A DNA stretch of 64,000 nucleotides from an uncultured Campylobacter sp. Its GTDB lineage: Bacteria > Campylobacterota > Campylobacteria > Campylobacterales > Campylobacteraceae. The notes under the pieces were generated by a model. That model ran no database searches. It was not told the DNA's origin and saw only the letters and a list, made by a program, of their open reading frames with translations. Below are positions 55,916 through 63,705 of this stretch, in pieces (positions within the stretch are counted from its first letter, which is position 1; every line of letters starts with the position of its first letter). A program made the position numbers and the translations under genes. The DNA lies in contig NZ_CALKTT010000075.1 of assembly GCF_937997535.1 (NCBI RefSeq), forward strand, positions 25,308 to 89,307, given 5' to 3'.

Positions 55916-56062
55916 TTACCTCAGTAAGAAATAATAAATCACGTATAACCAACTTAAAAATCCGTGGATTATCGCCCACATTATGCTTTTATTGACTCCC
56001 CATGATAGTGCGACGGCTATGACCGTGCCTAAAGTAAATCCACCGATGCTACCCTTTGACAT
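55916..56062 (-). CDS. Small membrane protein, 48 aa
   Basis: From ATG 56062, with CAAGGAGAAAAAT as ribosome site. The product begins MSKGSIGGFTLGTVIAVALS, has a first membrane helix, then NKSIMWAIIHGFLSW and LYVIYYFLL as a second helix. A group of very small bacterial proteins with a NKSI.WA..HG...W.YV.YY pattern is familiar to me, function unknown. It lies 40 bases after valS and 58 before ddh. Confidence 0.75.
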   Translation of the reverse strand: MSKGSIGGFTLGTVIAVALSWGVNKSIMWAIIHGFLSWLYVIYYFLLR

Positions 56063-56102
56063 ATTTTTCTCCTTGATTTAAATTTAGACTCAAACGAGCG
56101 GA

Positions 56103-58913
56103 CTACTCGCCAAACGCCTTTAACTCGTCGCATACTTTGGCGAATTTTTCCTGCGCGCTTTGCAACCCTTCGCGGTTTGCGGCGACGACGTCAGCGGGCG
56201 CGGAGGAGATAAATTTTTCATTGCCAAGCATTGCAGAGAGCTTTTCGATCTCTTTTTGCAGCTTCGTTTTCTGCGCATTAAGGCGTGAAATCACGCCGCT
56301 AAGATCGACCCCCTCAAGCGGCACGAAAGTTTCTAGGCTCTCGCTTACGTCGCGGGCGGAATTTACGATATTTTGCTGCGTAAATTCCACTTCATCTACC
56401 TTTGCTAGCGTTTTGATGTAGTCCGCGGCGGCGCTTAGATCAACTGCGGATTTGACGTAGGCTTTGGCTACGCGCGCATTGCCGAGCTCGATCGTCGCCT
56501 TTGCGCGGCGAATGCTAACGATCGCTTCGATAACGAGCGAAAATAACTCTTCGATCCGCTCGTCGCGCTCGCCAGGATGTGGGTATCGCATCACCATGAT
56601 GGAGCGCGCGTCTTGTAGCTTCGTGCCGCTTAGCTCCTGATACAGATACTCGCTTAGAAACGGCATAAACGGGCTTAGCAGTTTCATCGCTTCTTTAAAA
56701 ATCATCCCCAGCTCGCCGATCGCGGCCTTGTCCGCCTTGCTAAGCTCAATGCCCCAATCGCAAAACTCGTCCCAAAAAAACTTATAAAGCTCGGTCGCAG
56801 CGTCGTTGAAGCGGTATTCATCTAAATTTTCCCGCACCGCGCTCACGCAGCAGTTAAAGCGCGAAAGCATATATTTGCCGAGGCTCGTTTTGATCCGCGC
56901 CGCGTCCAAATCGTCAAATTTAGAAGCGTTTAAAAGCAAAAATTTGCTCGCGTTATAGAGCTTATTCGTAAAATTTCGGTAAATCAAAAGCTTATCGTCG
57001 CTAAGGCGCAGATCGCGCCCCTGCACGCACAAAATCGTAAGCGTAAAGCGCAAAATATCTGCGCTAAATTCATCGATTTTTAGCAGCGGATCGACTACGT
57101 TTTTGCTCGATTTGCTCATCTTTTTACCGTCTTTATCCTTTACCAGAGCATGAAGGTAGATGTCGCGAAACGGCAGCTCGCCCATAGCGTTTTGGCACTG
57201 AAACATCATGCGCGCGACCCAGAAAAACAAAATGTCAAAGCCGGTAATCAGCATGGTATTCGGATAAAATTCGCTCAAATCCTCCTCAAACCACTTCTCG
57301 TTTTTCAGCGCCTCGCCGTTGCCCCAGCCAAGCGTGCTGATCGGCCAAAGACCGCTTGAAAACCACGTATCGAGCACGTCGGGATCTTGAGTAAAATTTT
57401 TACCGCCGCATTTCGGGCAGGCATCAGGGCACTCTCGCTCATCCGCCCACTGATGGCCGCAGTCGCAGTAAAACACGGGAATTCTATGTCCCCACCACAG
57501 CTGGCGGCTGATGCACCAGTCCTTCAGCTCGCGCATCCAGGCGTTGAAGCTATTGATCCAGTGCTTCGGGAAAAATTCCGCCTCGCCGGAATTTACTTTG
57601 GTAATTGCTTCTTTTGCGATATCCGCGCGCACGAACCACTGCTGCGAGATGTACGGTTCGACGACGTTTTTGCAGCGGTAGCAGTAGCCGACTTGATTTT
57701 CGTAATCCTCTATTTTTTCGATAAAACCCAGCCTCTCAAGCTCCGCTACGATCTGATCGCGCGCGGCAAGCCGCTCTAGGCCTTGAAATTTACCGCACTG
57801 CTCGTTTAAAATTCCTTTTTCGTCAAAAACGGTGATAAAGCCCAGCTCGTGGCGCTTGCCGACCTCGTAGTCGTTGGTATCGTGCGCGGGCGTGACCTTC
57901 ACGGCACCCGTTCCGAAGCTCATATCGACGTATTCGTCGGCGATGATCTCTAGCTCGCGGCTGATTAGCGGCAGCACGACTTTTTTACCGACCAAATTTT
58001 TATAGCGTTCGTCCGCGGGATTTACCATTACGGCGGTGTCGCCAAAGTAAGTCTCTGGGCGCGTAGTCGCCACGACTATGTAGTTGCGGCTCGTCTCGCT
58101 CGAATCTTTGCAAGAGTTTGAATTTTGCTCGCTTAATGAACTATTTGTTCTATCTGCACTCGCAAAATTCTGCGCAACTTGCAAATCTTCATCGCGATAC
58201 TTTGCCTCGTCATTTTGAGTTAAATTTAAAACAGAATTCTTACTTAAATTTGATGCTCGGCATCCATTTAAATTTGATAAATTTTGTCCGTCCGCAAAGT
58301 AATAGCGCAGATGATAGAGCTTGCCCTTGTTCTCCTTGTGCTCGACCTCCACGTCGCTTAGCGCGCCGTCGTGCGTACACCAGTTTACCATGTAGTTTCC
58401 GCGCACGATGAGCCCCGCGTCGTATAGGTTTACGAAGGCTTTGCGAACGGCGTTTTTAAGCCCCTCATCCATCGTGAAGCGCTGTCTGCTCCACGCGGGC
58501 GTGACGCCAAGACGCTTCATCTGCTTTACGATCTGCCCGCCGCTTTGCTCCTTCCAATGCCAAACGTGCTTTAAAAACTCCTCGCGCCCGATCGCTTCTT
58601 TTTTGATCCCTTGCGCCAAAAGCTCGCGCTCGACGACGTTTTGCGTCGCAATGCCAGCGTGATCGAGTCCAGGCTGCCACAACGTACGGTAGCCGTCCAT
58701 TCGCTTGTATCGCGTCATAATATCTTGCAAGGTAAAAGTGAGAGAATGCCCGATATGAAGCACTCCGGTGACGTTTGGAGGGGGCATCATAATGCAAAAG
58801 TTTTTGCCTTTTTGCTGGATATCTTTATTGCCGTCGATCTCGAAGTAGCCGCGCTGCTCCCAAATTTTATAAAAGCTCTCCTCTACGGCTTTCGCGTCGT
58901 AAAAATCTGCCAT
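56103..58913 (-). CDS. valS: Valyl-tRNA synthetase with insertion
   Basis: 936 aa class I synthetase. HIGH at residues 53-56 (VLHIGHSLTF), KMSKSSKNV near residue 600, the editing-domain VATTRPETYFGDTAV and the C-terminal coiled-coil ending KFAKVCDELKAFGE are present. Residues about 210-277 (58083-58286) form an extra Asn/Ser/Leu-rich block between LRYYFADG and YIVVATTRPET, where other ValS proteins have only a few residues. Zinc-type cysteines CDCGHQW..C..CPKCGGKNF occur in the editing/connecting region. Confidence 0.95.
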   Translation of the reverse strand: MADFYDAKAVEESFYKIWEQRGYFEIDGNKDIQQKGKNFCIMMPPPNVTGVLHIGHSLTFTLQDIMTRYKRMDGYRTLWQPGLDHAGIATQNVVERELLAQGIKKEAIGREEFLKHVWHWKEQSGGQIVKQMKRLGVTPAWSRQRFTMDEGLKNAVRKAFVNLYDAGLIVRGNYMVNWCTHDGALSDVEVEHKENKGKLYHLRYYFADGQNLSNLNGCRASNLSKNSVLNLTQNDEAKYRDEDLQVAQNFASADRTNSSLSEQNSNSCKDSSETSRNYIVVATTRPETYFGDTAVMVNPADERYKNLVGKKVVLPLISRELEIIADEYVDMSFGTGAVKVTPAHDTNDYEVGKRHELGFITVFDEKGILNEQCGKFQGLERLAARDQIVAELERLGFIEKIEDYENQVGYCYRCKNVVEPYISQQWFVRADIAKEAITKVNSGEAEFFPKHWINSFNAWMRELKDWCISRQLWWGHRIPVFYCDCGHQWADERECPDACPKCGGKNFTQDPDVLDTWFSSGLWPISTLGWGNGEALKNEKWFEEDLSEFYPNTMLITGFDILFFWVARMMFQCQNAMGELPFRDIYLHALVKDKDGKKMSKSSKNVVDPLLKIDEFSADILRFTLTILCVQGRDLRLSDDKLLIYRNFTNKLYNASKFLLLNASKFDDLDAARIKTSLGKYMLSRFNCCVSAVRENLDEYRFNDAATELYKFFWDEFCDWGIELSKADKAAIGELGMIFKEAMKLLSPFMPFLSEYLYQELSGTKLQDARSIMVMRYPHPGERDERIEELFSLVIEAIVSIRRAKATIELGNARVAKAYVKSAVDLSAAADYIKTLAKVDEVEFTQQNIVNSARDVSESLETFVPLEGVDLSGVISRLNAQKTKLQKEIEKLSAMLGNEKFISSAPADVVAANREGLQSAQEKFAKVCDELKAFGE

Positions 58914-59087
58914 TTTCAGCCTTTTTTTAAAATTTTAAATTTTGCGATTTTAGCGGAATTTATGTAAAGCGCTCATTAAAGCGTGCCAATTCTGCATTAT
59001 ACAATAAAATGTAGTATTTAAATATATATAAAAATATCGAATTTTAGAATATTTTAGATAAAATTTTAAAAAATCATATAAAAGCAC

Positions 59088-59116
59088 TTGACATTAAAAA
59101 TTCTACCTGCTATAAT
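59088..59116 (+). promoter_or_regulatory. Sigma-70-type promoter for metQ
   Basis: TTGACA (59088-59093) and TATAAT (59111-59116) with a 17-base gap, 30 bases before the ATG; the closest match to consensus in the window along with the tRNA promoter. Confidence 0.75.
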
Positions 59117-59146
59117 ACCGCGAAATTTTAACCAAAAGGATTAAAT

Positions 59147-59923
59147 ATGAAGAAATTTCTTCTCGCTTCGCTTCTTAGCGCTAGCGTCGTCAGCTTCGCT
59201 CTTGCCGAAAAAATCGTAGTCGCCGCTACTCCGATACCACATGCCGAAATTTTAGAGCAGATCAAACCCGATCTAAAAGCCCAAGGCTACGATCTTGAAG
59301 TCAAAGTTTTTAACGACTACGTAACCCCAAACCTCGCTACTGATAGCGGCGACGTGGATGCGGGATTTTTCCAGCATGTGCCGTATATGGTGGAATTTAA
59401 CGCTAATAAAGGCACAAAATTAAAGGCAACCGTCGGCGTGCATTTAGAGCCGATGGGCATCTACAGCCATAAGATTAAAAATTTAAAAGATCTTAAAAAC
59501 GGTGCCAAAGTTGCCGTGCCGAACGATCCAACTAACGAAAGCCGCGCTCTTGATCTGCTCGTAGCCGCGGGGCTCATCGAAGTGGATCAAAACGCTAAAC
59601 TTCGCACGCCGCTAGATGTAACGAAAAACCCTAAAAATTTAGAAATTTTAGAGCTTGAGGGGGCCGCACTTCCACGCACTTTAGGCGATGTCGATATTGC
59701 GGTTATCAACTCAAATTTTGCCTTTAACGCAAATTTAAACCCGATCAAAGATTCGCTGTTTTTAGAAAAGGCTGAGGGCAACCCTTACACAAATGTCATT
59801 AGCGTTAAAGAAGGCAACGAAAACAGCCCTAAAATCAAGGCGCTAGATAAAGCGATTCAAAGCGAGAAAGTGAAAAAGTTTATCGAGACGCAATATAAAG
59901 GCGCAATCATCCCGTCGTTTTAA
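59147..59923 (+). CDS. metQ: MetQ/NlpA-family substrate-binding protein
   Basis: 258 aa periplasmic binding protein. Signal peptide FLLASLLSASVVSFALA without a lipobox cysteine, so it is soluble rather than a lipoprotein. Family features: VVAATPIPHAEILEQIKP, FNDYVTPNLATDSGDVDAGFFQHVPYM, LEPMGIYSHKIKNLKDL and VPNDPTNESRALDLL. Likely binds methionine, but NlpA relatives with other ligands exist. It is divergent from valS and pairs with metN. Confidence 0.9.
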   Translation: MKKFLLASLLSASVVSFALAEKIVVAATPIPHAEILEQIKPDLKAQGYDLEVKVFNDYVTPNLATDSGDVDAGFFQHVPYMVEFNANKGTKLKATVGVHLEPMGIYSHKIKNLKDLKNGAKVAVPNDPTNESRALDLLVAAGLIEVDQNAKLRTPLDVTKNPKNLEILELEGAALPRTLGDVDIAVINSNFAFNANLNPIKDSLFLEKAEGNPYTNVISVKEGNENSPKIKALDKAIQSEKVKKFIETQYKGAIIPSF

Positions 59924-59937
59924 CTCCCCTCTTTTTA

Positions 59938-59966
59938 AAATTCGGCGCAGGATTCGCGCCGAATTT
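59938..59966 (+). terminator. Terminator-like hairpin after metQ
   Basis: AAATTCGGCGC (59938-59948) and GCGCCGAATTT (59956-59966) pair perfectly over 11 bases around a 7-base loop. Short T tail only. Confidence 0.6.
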
Positions 59967-60000
59967 GCTGGCATTCGCTATTTTATTTACTATCTTTTTT

Positions 60001-60006
60001 TATAAT
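60001..60006 (+). promoter_or_regulatory. -10 box for the PPIase gene
   Basis: TATAAT directly after a T-rich stretch, 32 bases before ATG 60038; AAAGGAAAAATA is the ribosome site. Confidence 0.5.
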
Positions 60007-60037
60007 TGCGCGAAATTTACCGAATAAAGGAAAAATA

Positions 60038-60862
60038 ATGAAAAGAATTTTATCTTTCAGCTTTGTTGCCGCTATGGCTATATCTTCGCTTAATGCAGGC
60101 GTTTTGGCTACTGCAAAAGACGCAAATATCACTATTACGGATGAGGATGTTGCACCGTTTTTAGCTCAAGGCATGCAGCACGGCGGACAGGAACCGACCG
60201 CCGATGAGAAGAAAAAACTAATCGACGATCTAATCAAATACAAACTCCTAATCGCAGAGGCGAAAAAATCAGGTATTGAAAACAGCGACGAATATAAACA
60301 TCAGCTAGAGCTTGCTAAAGATGGCATTGCATTTAATCTATGGCAACGCGAACAGGCTAAAGACGTAAGCATCAGCGACGAGGAAGCTAAAAAAATTTAT
60401 GATGAAAATAAACAGAATTTCATGCAACCAGATTCCGTTACTGCAAGCCATATCTTAGTAGCAGACGAAAAGGCTGCTAAAAACGCGATTGCGAAGCTAT
60501 CAAAAGTCAAAAAAGAGAATTTAAAAGAGGAATTTAATAAGCTAGCTAAAGAAATTTCAATCGATCCAAGTGCGAAAGAAAACGGCGGCGATCTAGGCTC
60601 TTTCGGCAAAGGGATGATGGTGCCGGAGTTTGAAAAAGCGGCGTTTGCGCTAAAAGATGGTGAGATGAGCAAAACGCCGGTAAAGACGCAATTCGGATAT
60701 CATGTAATCTACAAAGAAAGCAGCAAAAAGGCTGAGACTATGCCGTTTGAAAAGGTAAAAGATCTCATTAAAAACCAATTACTTCCAAGCAAAGTAAACA
60801 AAAAAATCGATGACAAGGCTAACGAGCTATTCGGCAAACTAAACATCGAATACGCAAAATAG
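60038..60862 (+). CDS. Periplasmic peptidyl-prolyl cis-trans isomerase (PEB4/SurA-like)
   Basis: 274 aa. Signal peptide ILSFSFVAAMAISSLNA, SurA-like N-terminal helices (residues 30-120), a parvulin domain from TASHILVADEKAA through SKENGGDLGSFGKGMMVPEFEKAAFAL to FGYHVIYKES (quoted in part), and a C-terminal helix. Like Campylobacter PEB4 it should help outer-membrane proteins fold and protect peptides with proline. Preceded and followed by hairpins, so probably monocistronic. Confidence 0.92.
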   Translation: MKRILSFSFVAAMAISSLNAGVLATAKDANITITDEDVAPFLAQGMQHGGQEPTADEKKKLIDDLIKYKLLIAEAKKSGIENSDEYKHQLELAKDGIAFNLWQREQAKDVSISDEEAKKIYDENKQNFMQPDSVTASHILVADEKAAKNAIAKLSKVKKENLKEEFNKLAKEISIDPSAKENGGDLGSFGKGMMVPEFEKAAFALKDGEMSKTPVKTQFGYHVIYKESSKKAETMPFEKVKDLIKNQLLPSKVNKKIDDKANELFGKLNIEYAK

Positions 60863-60871
60863 TTTTAATTT

Positions 60872-60954
60872 TAAGGCGCGAGGCTATTAAATTTATATGC
60901 AAGTTCGCTGCGGCAGTAACTTGCAAGGATAAAATTTAGCCCGCGCCTTTGTTT
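60872..60954 (+). terminator. Branched terminator after the PPIase gene
   Basis: AAGGCGCG (60872-60879) pairs with CGCGCCTT (60941-60948), GGCTA (60881-60885) with TAGCC (60936-60940), and inside lies a hairpin GCAAGTT (60898-60904)/AACTTGC (60917-60923). The structure ends in TTTGTTTT, a good intrinsic terminator. Confidence 0.7.
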
Positions 60955-61097
60955 TATATGCGCTAAATTTTGTGAAATTTTAAGCTCACTATTATATTGC
61001 CGGGTTGTTAAATTTCAAACTTATTTGCTTTGCTGATGCTAAATTCCGCGAAATTTTAAGCGGAGCCGGTTTTTACACATTAAATCAAGGAATTCAA

Positions 61098-61697
61098 ATG
61101 CTTTCTAATATCGTAAATTTTATCGTAGAATTTGTCGCGGGCTGGGGATACCTTGGCATTTTTGTGATGATGTTTTTAGAAAGCAGCTTCTTTCCTTTCC
61201 CAAGTGAAGTCGTGATGATCCCTGCGGGCTATCTGGCCTCAAAATCACAGATGAGCTTTGTTATAGCATTTGTTTGTGGGCTTGGCGGCAGCATCACCGG
61301 CGCGCTGTTTAATTACTATCTATGCTACTTTTTTGGACGTAAGATTATCGCTAAATACGGCAAATACGTAGGCATCACCGAGGAGAAATTTGCAAAATTC
61401 GAAGCGTTTTTTAACCGCCATGGCGAAATTTCAACGTTTAACTGCCGCCTAATCCCTGGCATCCGTCAATACATCAGCCTTCCTGCGGGGCTTGCAAAGA
61501 TGAATGTCGCGCGCTTCGTGCTATTTACCGGGCTTGGAGCTGCGATTTGGACACTAATACTAATGAGCTTGGGATATTTCATCGGCGAAAACGAGGAGCT
61601 AATCAAGCAAGATCTGCATCTAATTACGATCGCTCTGTTCGCCGTCGTCATTATAATCTCGCTTCTATATGTTTATTTTATAAAACGCAAAAAATAG
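61098..61697 (+). CDS. DedA family membrane protein
   Basis: 199 aa from ATG 61098 (CAAGGAATTCAA upstream); the longer frame from 61005 reads through spacer sequence. Hydrophobic helices with the DedA motifs FLESSFFPFPSEVVMIPAGYLA (first half, quoted in part: FPFPSEVV), GALFNYYLCYFFGR and RLIPGIRQYISLPAGLAKM. Probable lipid transporter for undecaprenyl-phosphate or phospholipid, by family. Confidence 0.9.
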   Translation: MLSNIVNFIVEFVAGWGYLGIFVMMFLESSFFPFPSEVVMIPAGYLASKSQMSFVIAFVCGLGGSITGALFNYYLCYFFGRKIIAKYGKYVGITEEKFAKFEAFFNRHGEISTFNCRLIPGIRQYISLPAGLAKMNVARFVLFTGLGAAIWTLILMSLGYFIGENEELIKQDLHLITIALFAVVIIISLLYVYFIKRKK

Positions 61698-62012
61698 TTT
61701 CACGCCAGTAAATACAAATACAATGAAAAATTCCATTTTATCGCCTTTAAGTTCAAATTTTTCAAATTATAATTTAAGCTAAACAAGAATTTTTATAATT
61801 TCACTTTCATAATCTGCGTGCAATACGATATTTCTATTAAAGTGTAATTATGCCTTAGTAGCGAATTCCAAAATATTTTTTAAGTAAAATTCTATTTAAA
61901 GCCTTAAACAATCATACTAATTTCTAAATTTTAATTTTTCGTTACGTTTTAAGCTGTTTTTAATACTAAAAGCTTTAAAATTCCATTAACAATTTCAACG
62001 AAAGGACTTATT
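61698..62012. other. AT-rich spacer upstream of aspA
   Basis: No gene seen. It is clearly AT-richer than other spacers and has few GC islands. It should contain the aspA promoter, but no consensus boxes stand out; AAAGGACTT is the aspA ribosome site. Confidence 0.45.
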
Positions 62013-63419
62013 ATGGCAAAGACCAGAAAAGAACACGATTTCATCGGTGAATTAGAAATTTCCGACGATTTTTACTACGGTGTGCAAACATTTAGGGCAC
62101 TAGAGAACTTCCATCTAAGCGGACGAGCGCTCAAAGACTATCCATTTTTTATCAAGGCATTTGCACAAATCAAAAAAGCAGCTGCACTAGCCAATAAAGA
62201 GGTCGGAGTCCTAGACGCGCAAAAAGCCGATGCGATTGCAAAAGCTTGCGATAGGCTCATCGCAGGAGAGTTCAGAGATCAATTCGTAGTCGATATGATC
62301 CAAGGTGGCGCCGGAACTTCGACGAATATGAATACCAACGAGGTCATTACCAATATAGCTTTGGAGAGCATGGGACATAAAAAGGGCGAATACCAATACC
62401 TCCATCCAAACGATCACACAAATTTGGGTCAAAGCACCAACGATACCTATCCTAGCTCGATCAAAGTCGCCGCTTACGCCAAGCTAACCGACTTATTAAA
62501 AGCTATGGAAAATTTGAAAAAAGAGCTTGAAGTTAAAGCCAAAGAATACAAAGATGTCATCAAAATGGGAAGGACGGAGCTTGAGGACGCCGTTCCTACT
62601 ACTCTTGGAAACACTTTCAACGCTTTTGCTACCTACATCAAAACCGATATCGCACTTATCAAAGCTGCTAGAGAGTCGATGACTTACCTAAATATGGGCG
62701 CTACGGCGATTGGTACAGGCATCAACTGCCATCCTGATTACAAAAACGTAGTCGAGAAAAAACTGGGCGAAATCACCGGCGTTAAATTTAAAGCCGCAGA
62801 GGACTTCATCGCCGCCACACAAGACACTGCGGACTTCGTCCACGTTAGTGGCGCTCTAAAAACTGCAGCCGTCCGCCTAAGTAAAATCGCAAACGACCTA
62901 CGTCTTATGAACTCCGGTCCTAGATGCGGACTAGGCGAAATCGAGCTTCCTAAGATGCAACCGGGCAGCTCCATCATGCCGGGCAAAGTAAACCCAGTCA
63001 TCGCCGAGGTCGTAGGCGAGGCTTGCTACGAGGTAATCGGCAACGACGTGACTATTATGCTTTGCTCCGAGCGCGGAGAATTTGAGCTTAATGCGTTTGA
63101 GCCTGGCATCGCATATGCGCTATTTAACTCGATCGTGCTTTTGGAAAATGCGATGAATACACTAGCTGAAAAAGCTATCAAACATCTAAAAGCAAACCCT
63201 GAAGCTTGCCTAAAATCGGTGCTAAATTCTGTCGGTATCGTTACTGCATTCAATCCTTACATCGGTTACGAAAAATCCGCAAGTATCGCCAAAGAGGCGC
63301 TTCAGACAGGAAAATCCGTCGGCGAAATCTGCCTAGAGCGCGGATATTTGAAAAAAGAGGAGATCGATAAGATCCTAGAGCCTAAATCTATGCTCAACCC
63401 ACATATGAGCAAAAAATAG
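62013..63419 (+). CDS. aspA: Aspartate ammonia-lyase
   Basis: 468 aa. Deaminates aspartate to fumarate and ammonia, giving the electron acceptor fumarate. The family signature GSSIMPGKVNPV with the catalytic serine loop, DMIQGGAGTSTNMNTNEV, NDTYPSSIKVA and the inner GRTELEDAVPTTLG stretch are present. Normal length. It is followed by a Dcu carrier, so aspartate uptake and succinate/fumarate exchange are linked as in other campylobacters. Confidence 0.96.
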   Translation: MAKTRKEHDFIGELEISDDFYYGVQTFRALENFHLSGRALKDYPFFIKAFAQIKKAAALANKEVGVLDAQKADAIAKACDRLIAGEFRDQFVVDMIQGGAGTSTNMNTNEVITNIALESMGHKKGEYQYLHPNDHTNLGQSTNDTYPSSIKVAAYAKLTDLLKAMENLKKELEVKAKEYKDVIKMGRTELEDAVPTTLGNTFNAFATYIKTDIALIKAARESMTYLNMGATAIGTGINCHPDYKNVVEKKLGEITGVKFKAAEDFIAATQDTADFVHVSGALKTAAVRLSKIANDLRLMNSGPRCGLGEIELPKMQPGSSIMPGKVNPVIAEVVGEACYEVIGNDVTIMLCSERGEFELNAFEPGIAYALFNSIVLLENAMNTLAEKAIKHLKANPEACLKSVLNSVGIVTAFNPYIGYEKSASIAKEALQTGKSVGEICLERGYLKKEEIDKILEPKSMLNPHMSKK

Positions 63420-63705
63420 TTTCAAACTAAGTGCGGCGCGGAATTTCGTCGGTTAATTTAATAGGCGAAATTCCGCAAAGTAGAATTCTAAATAGATAAA
63501 ATTGATCGTGCAGAATTCCGTAGATGTAGAATTTCATCAAGTTAGATTTAGCTTCCGTGGAGTAAAATTCCACTTGCGAAATTTTAGGATAAAATTCCGC
63601 ATAGAATTCCGACCACTGAATTATAAAGATAATTCGGATTTTACCTGCTGAAATCTTTAGAATTCTGCGCGCCGTTAAAAAAATTACTTTATAAGGAGTT
63701 TTGCA
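63420..63705. repeat. Spacer with dense GGAATT-type repeats between aspA and the Dcu gene
   Basis: About ten AGAATTCCG / AAATTCCGC / GCGGAATTT units in both orientations. GCGGAATTTCG (63438-63448) and CGAAATTCCGC (63466-63476) pair perfectly over 11 bases but have no T tail. ATAAGGAGTTTTGCA precedes the next start. Confidence 0.55.

Noticed and set aside
58914..59146. Possible S-adenosylmethionine riboswitch before metQ
   Set aside because: Only 30 bases separate the promoter from the start codon, too short for a known methionine riboswitch.
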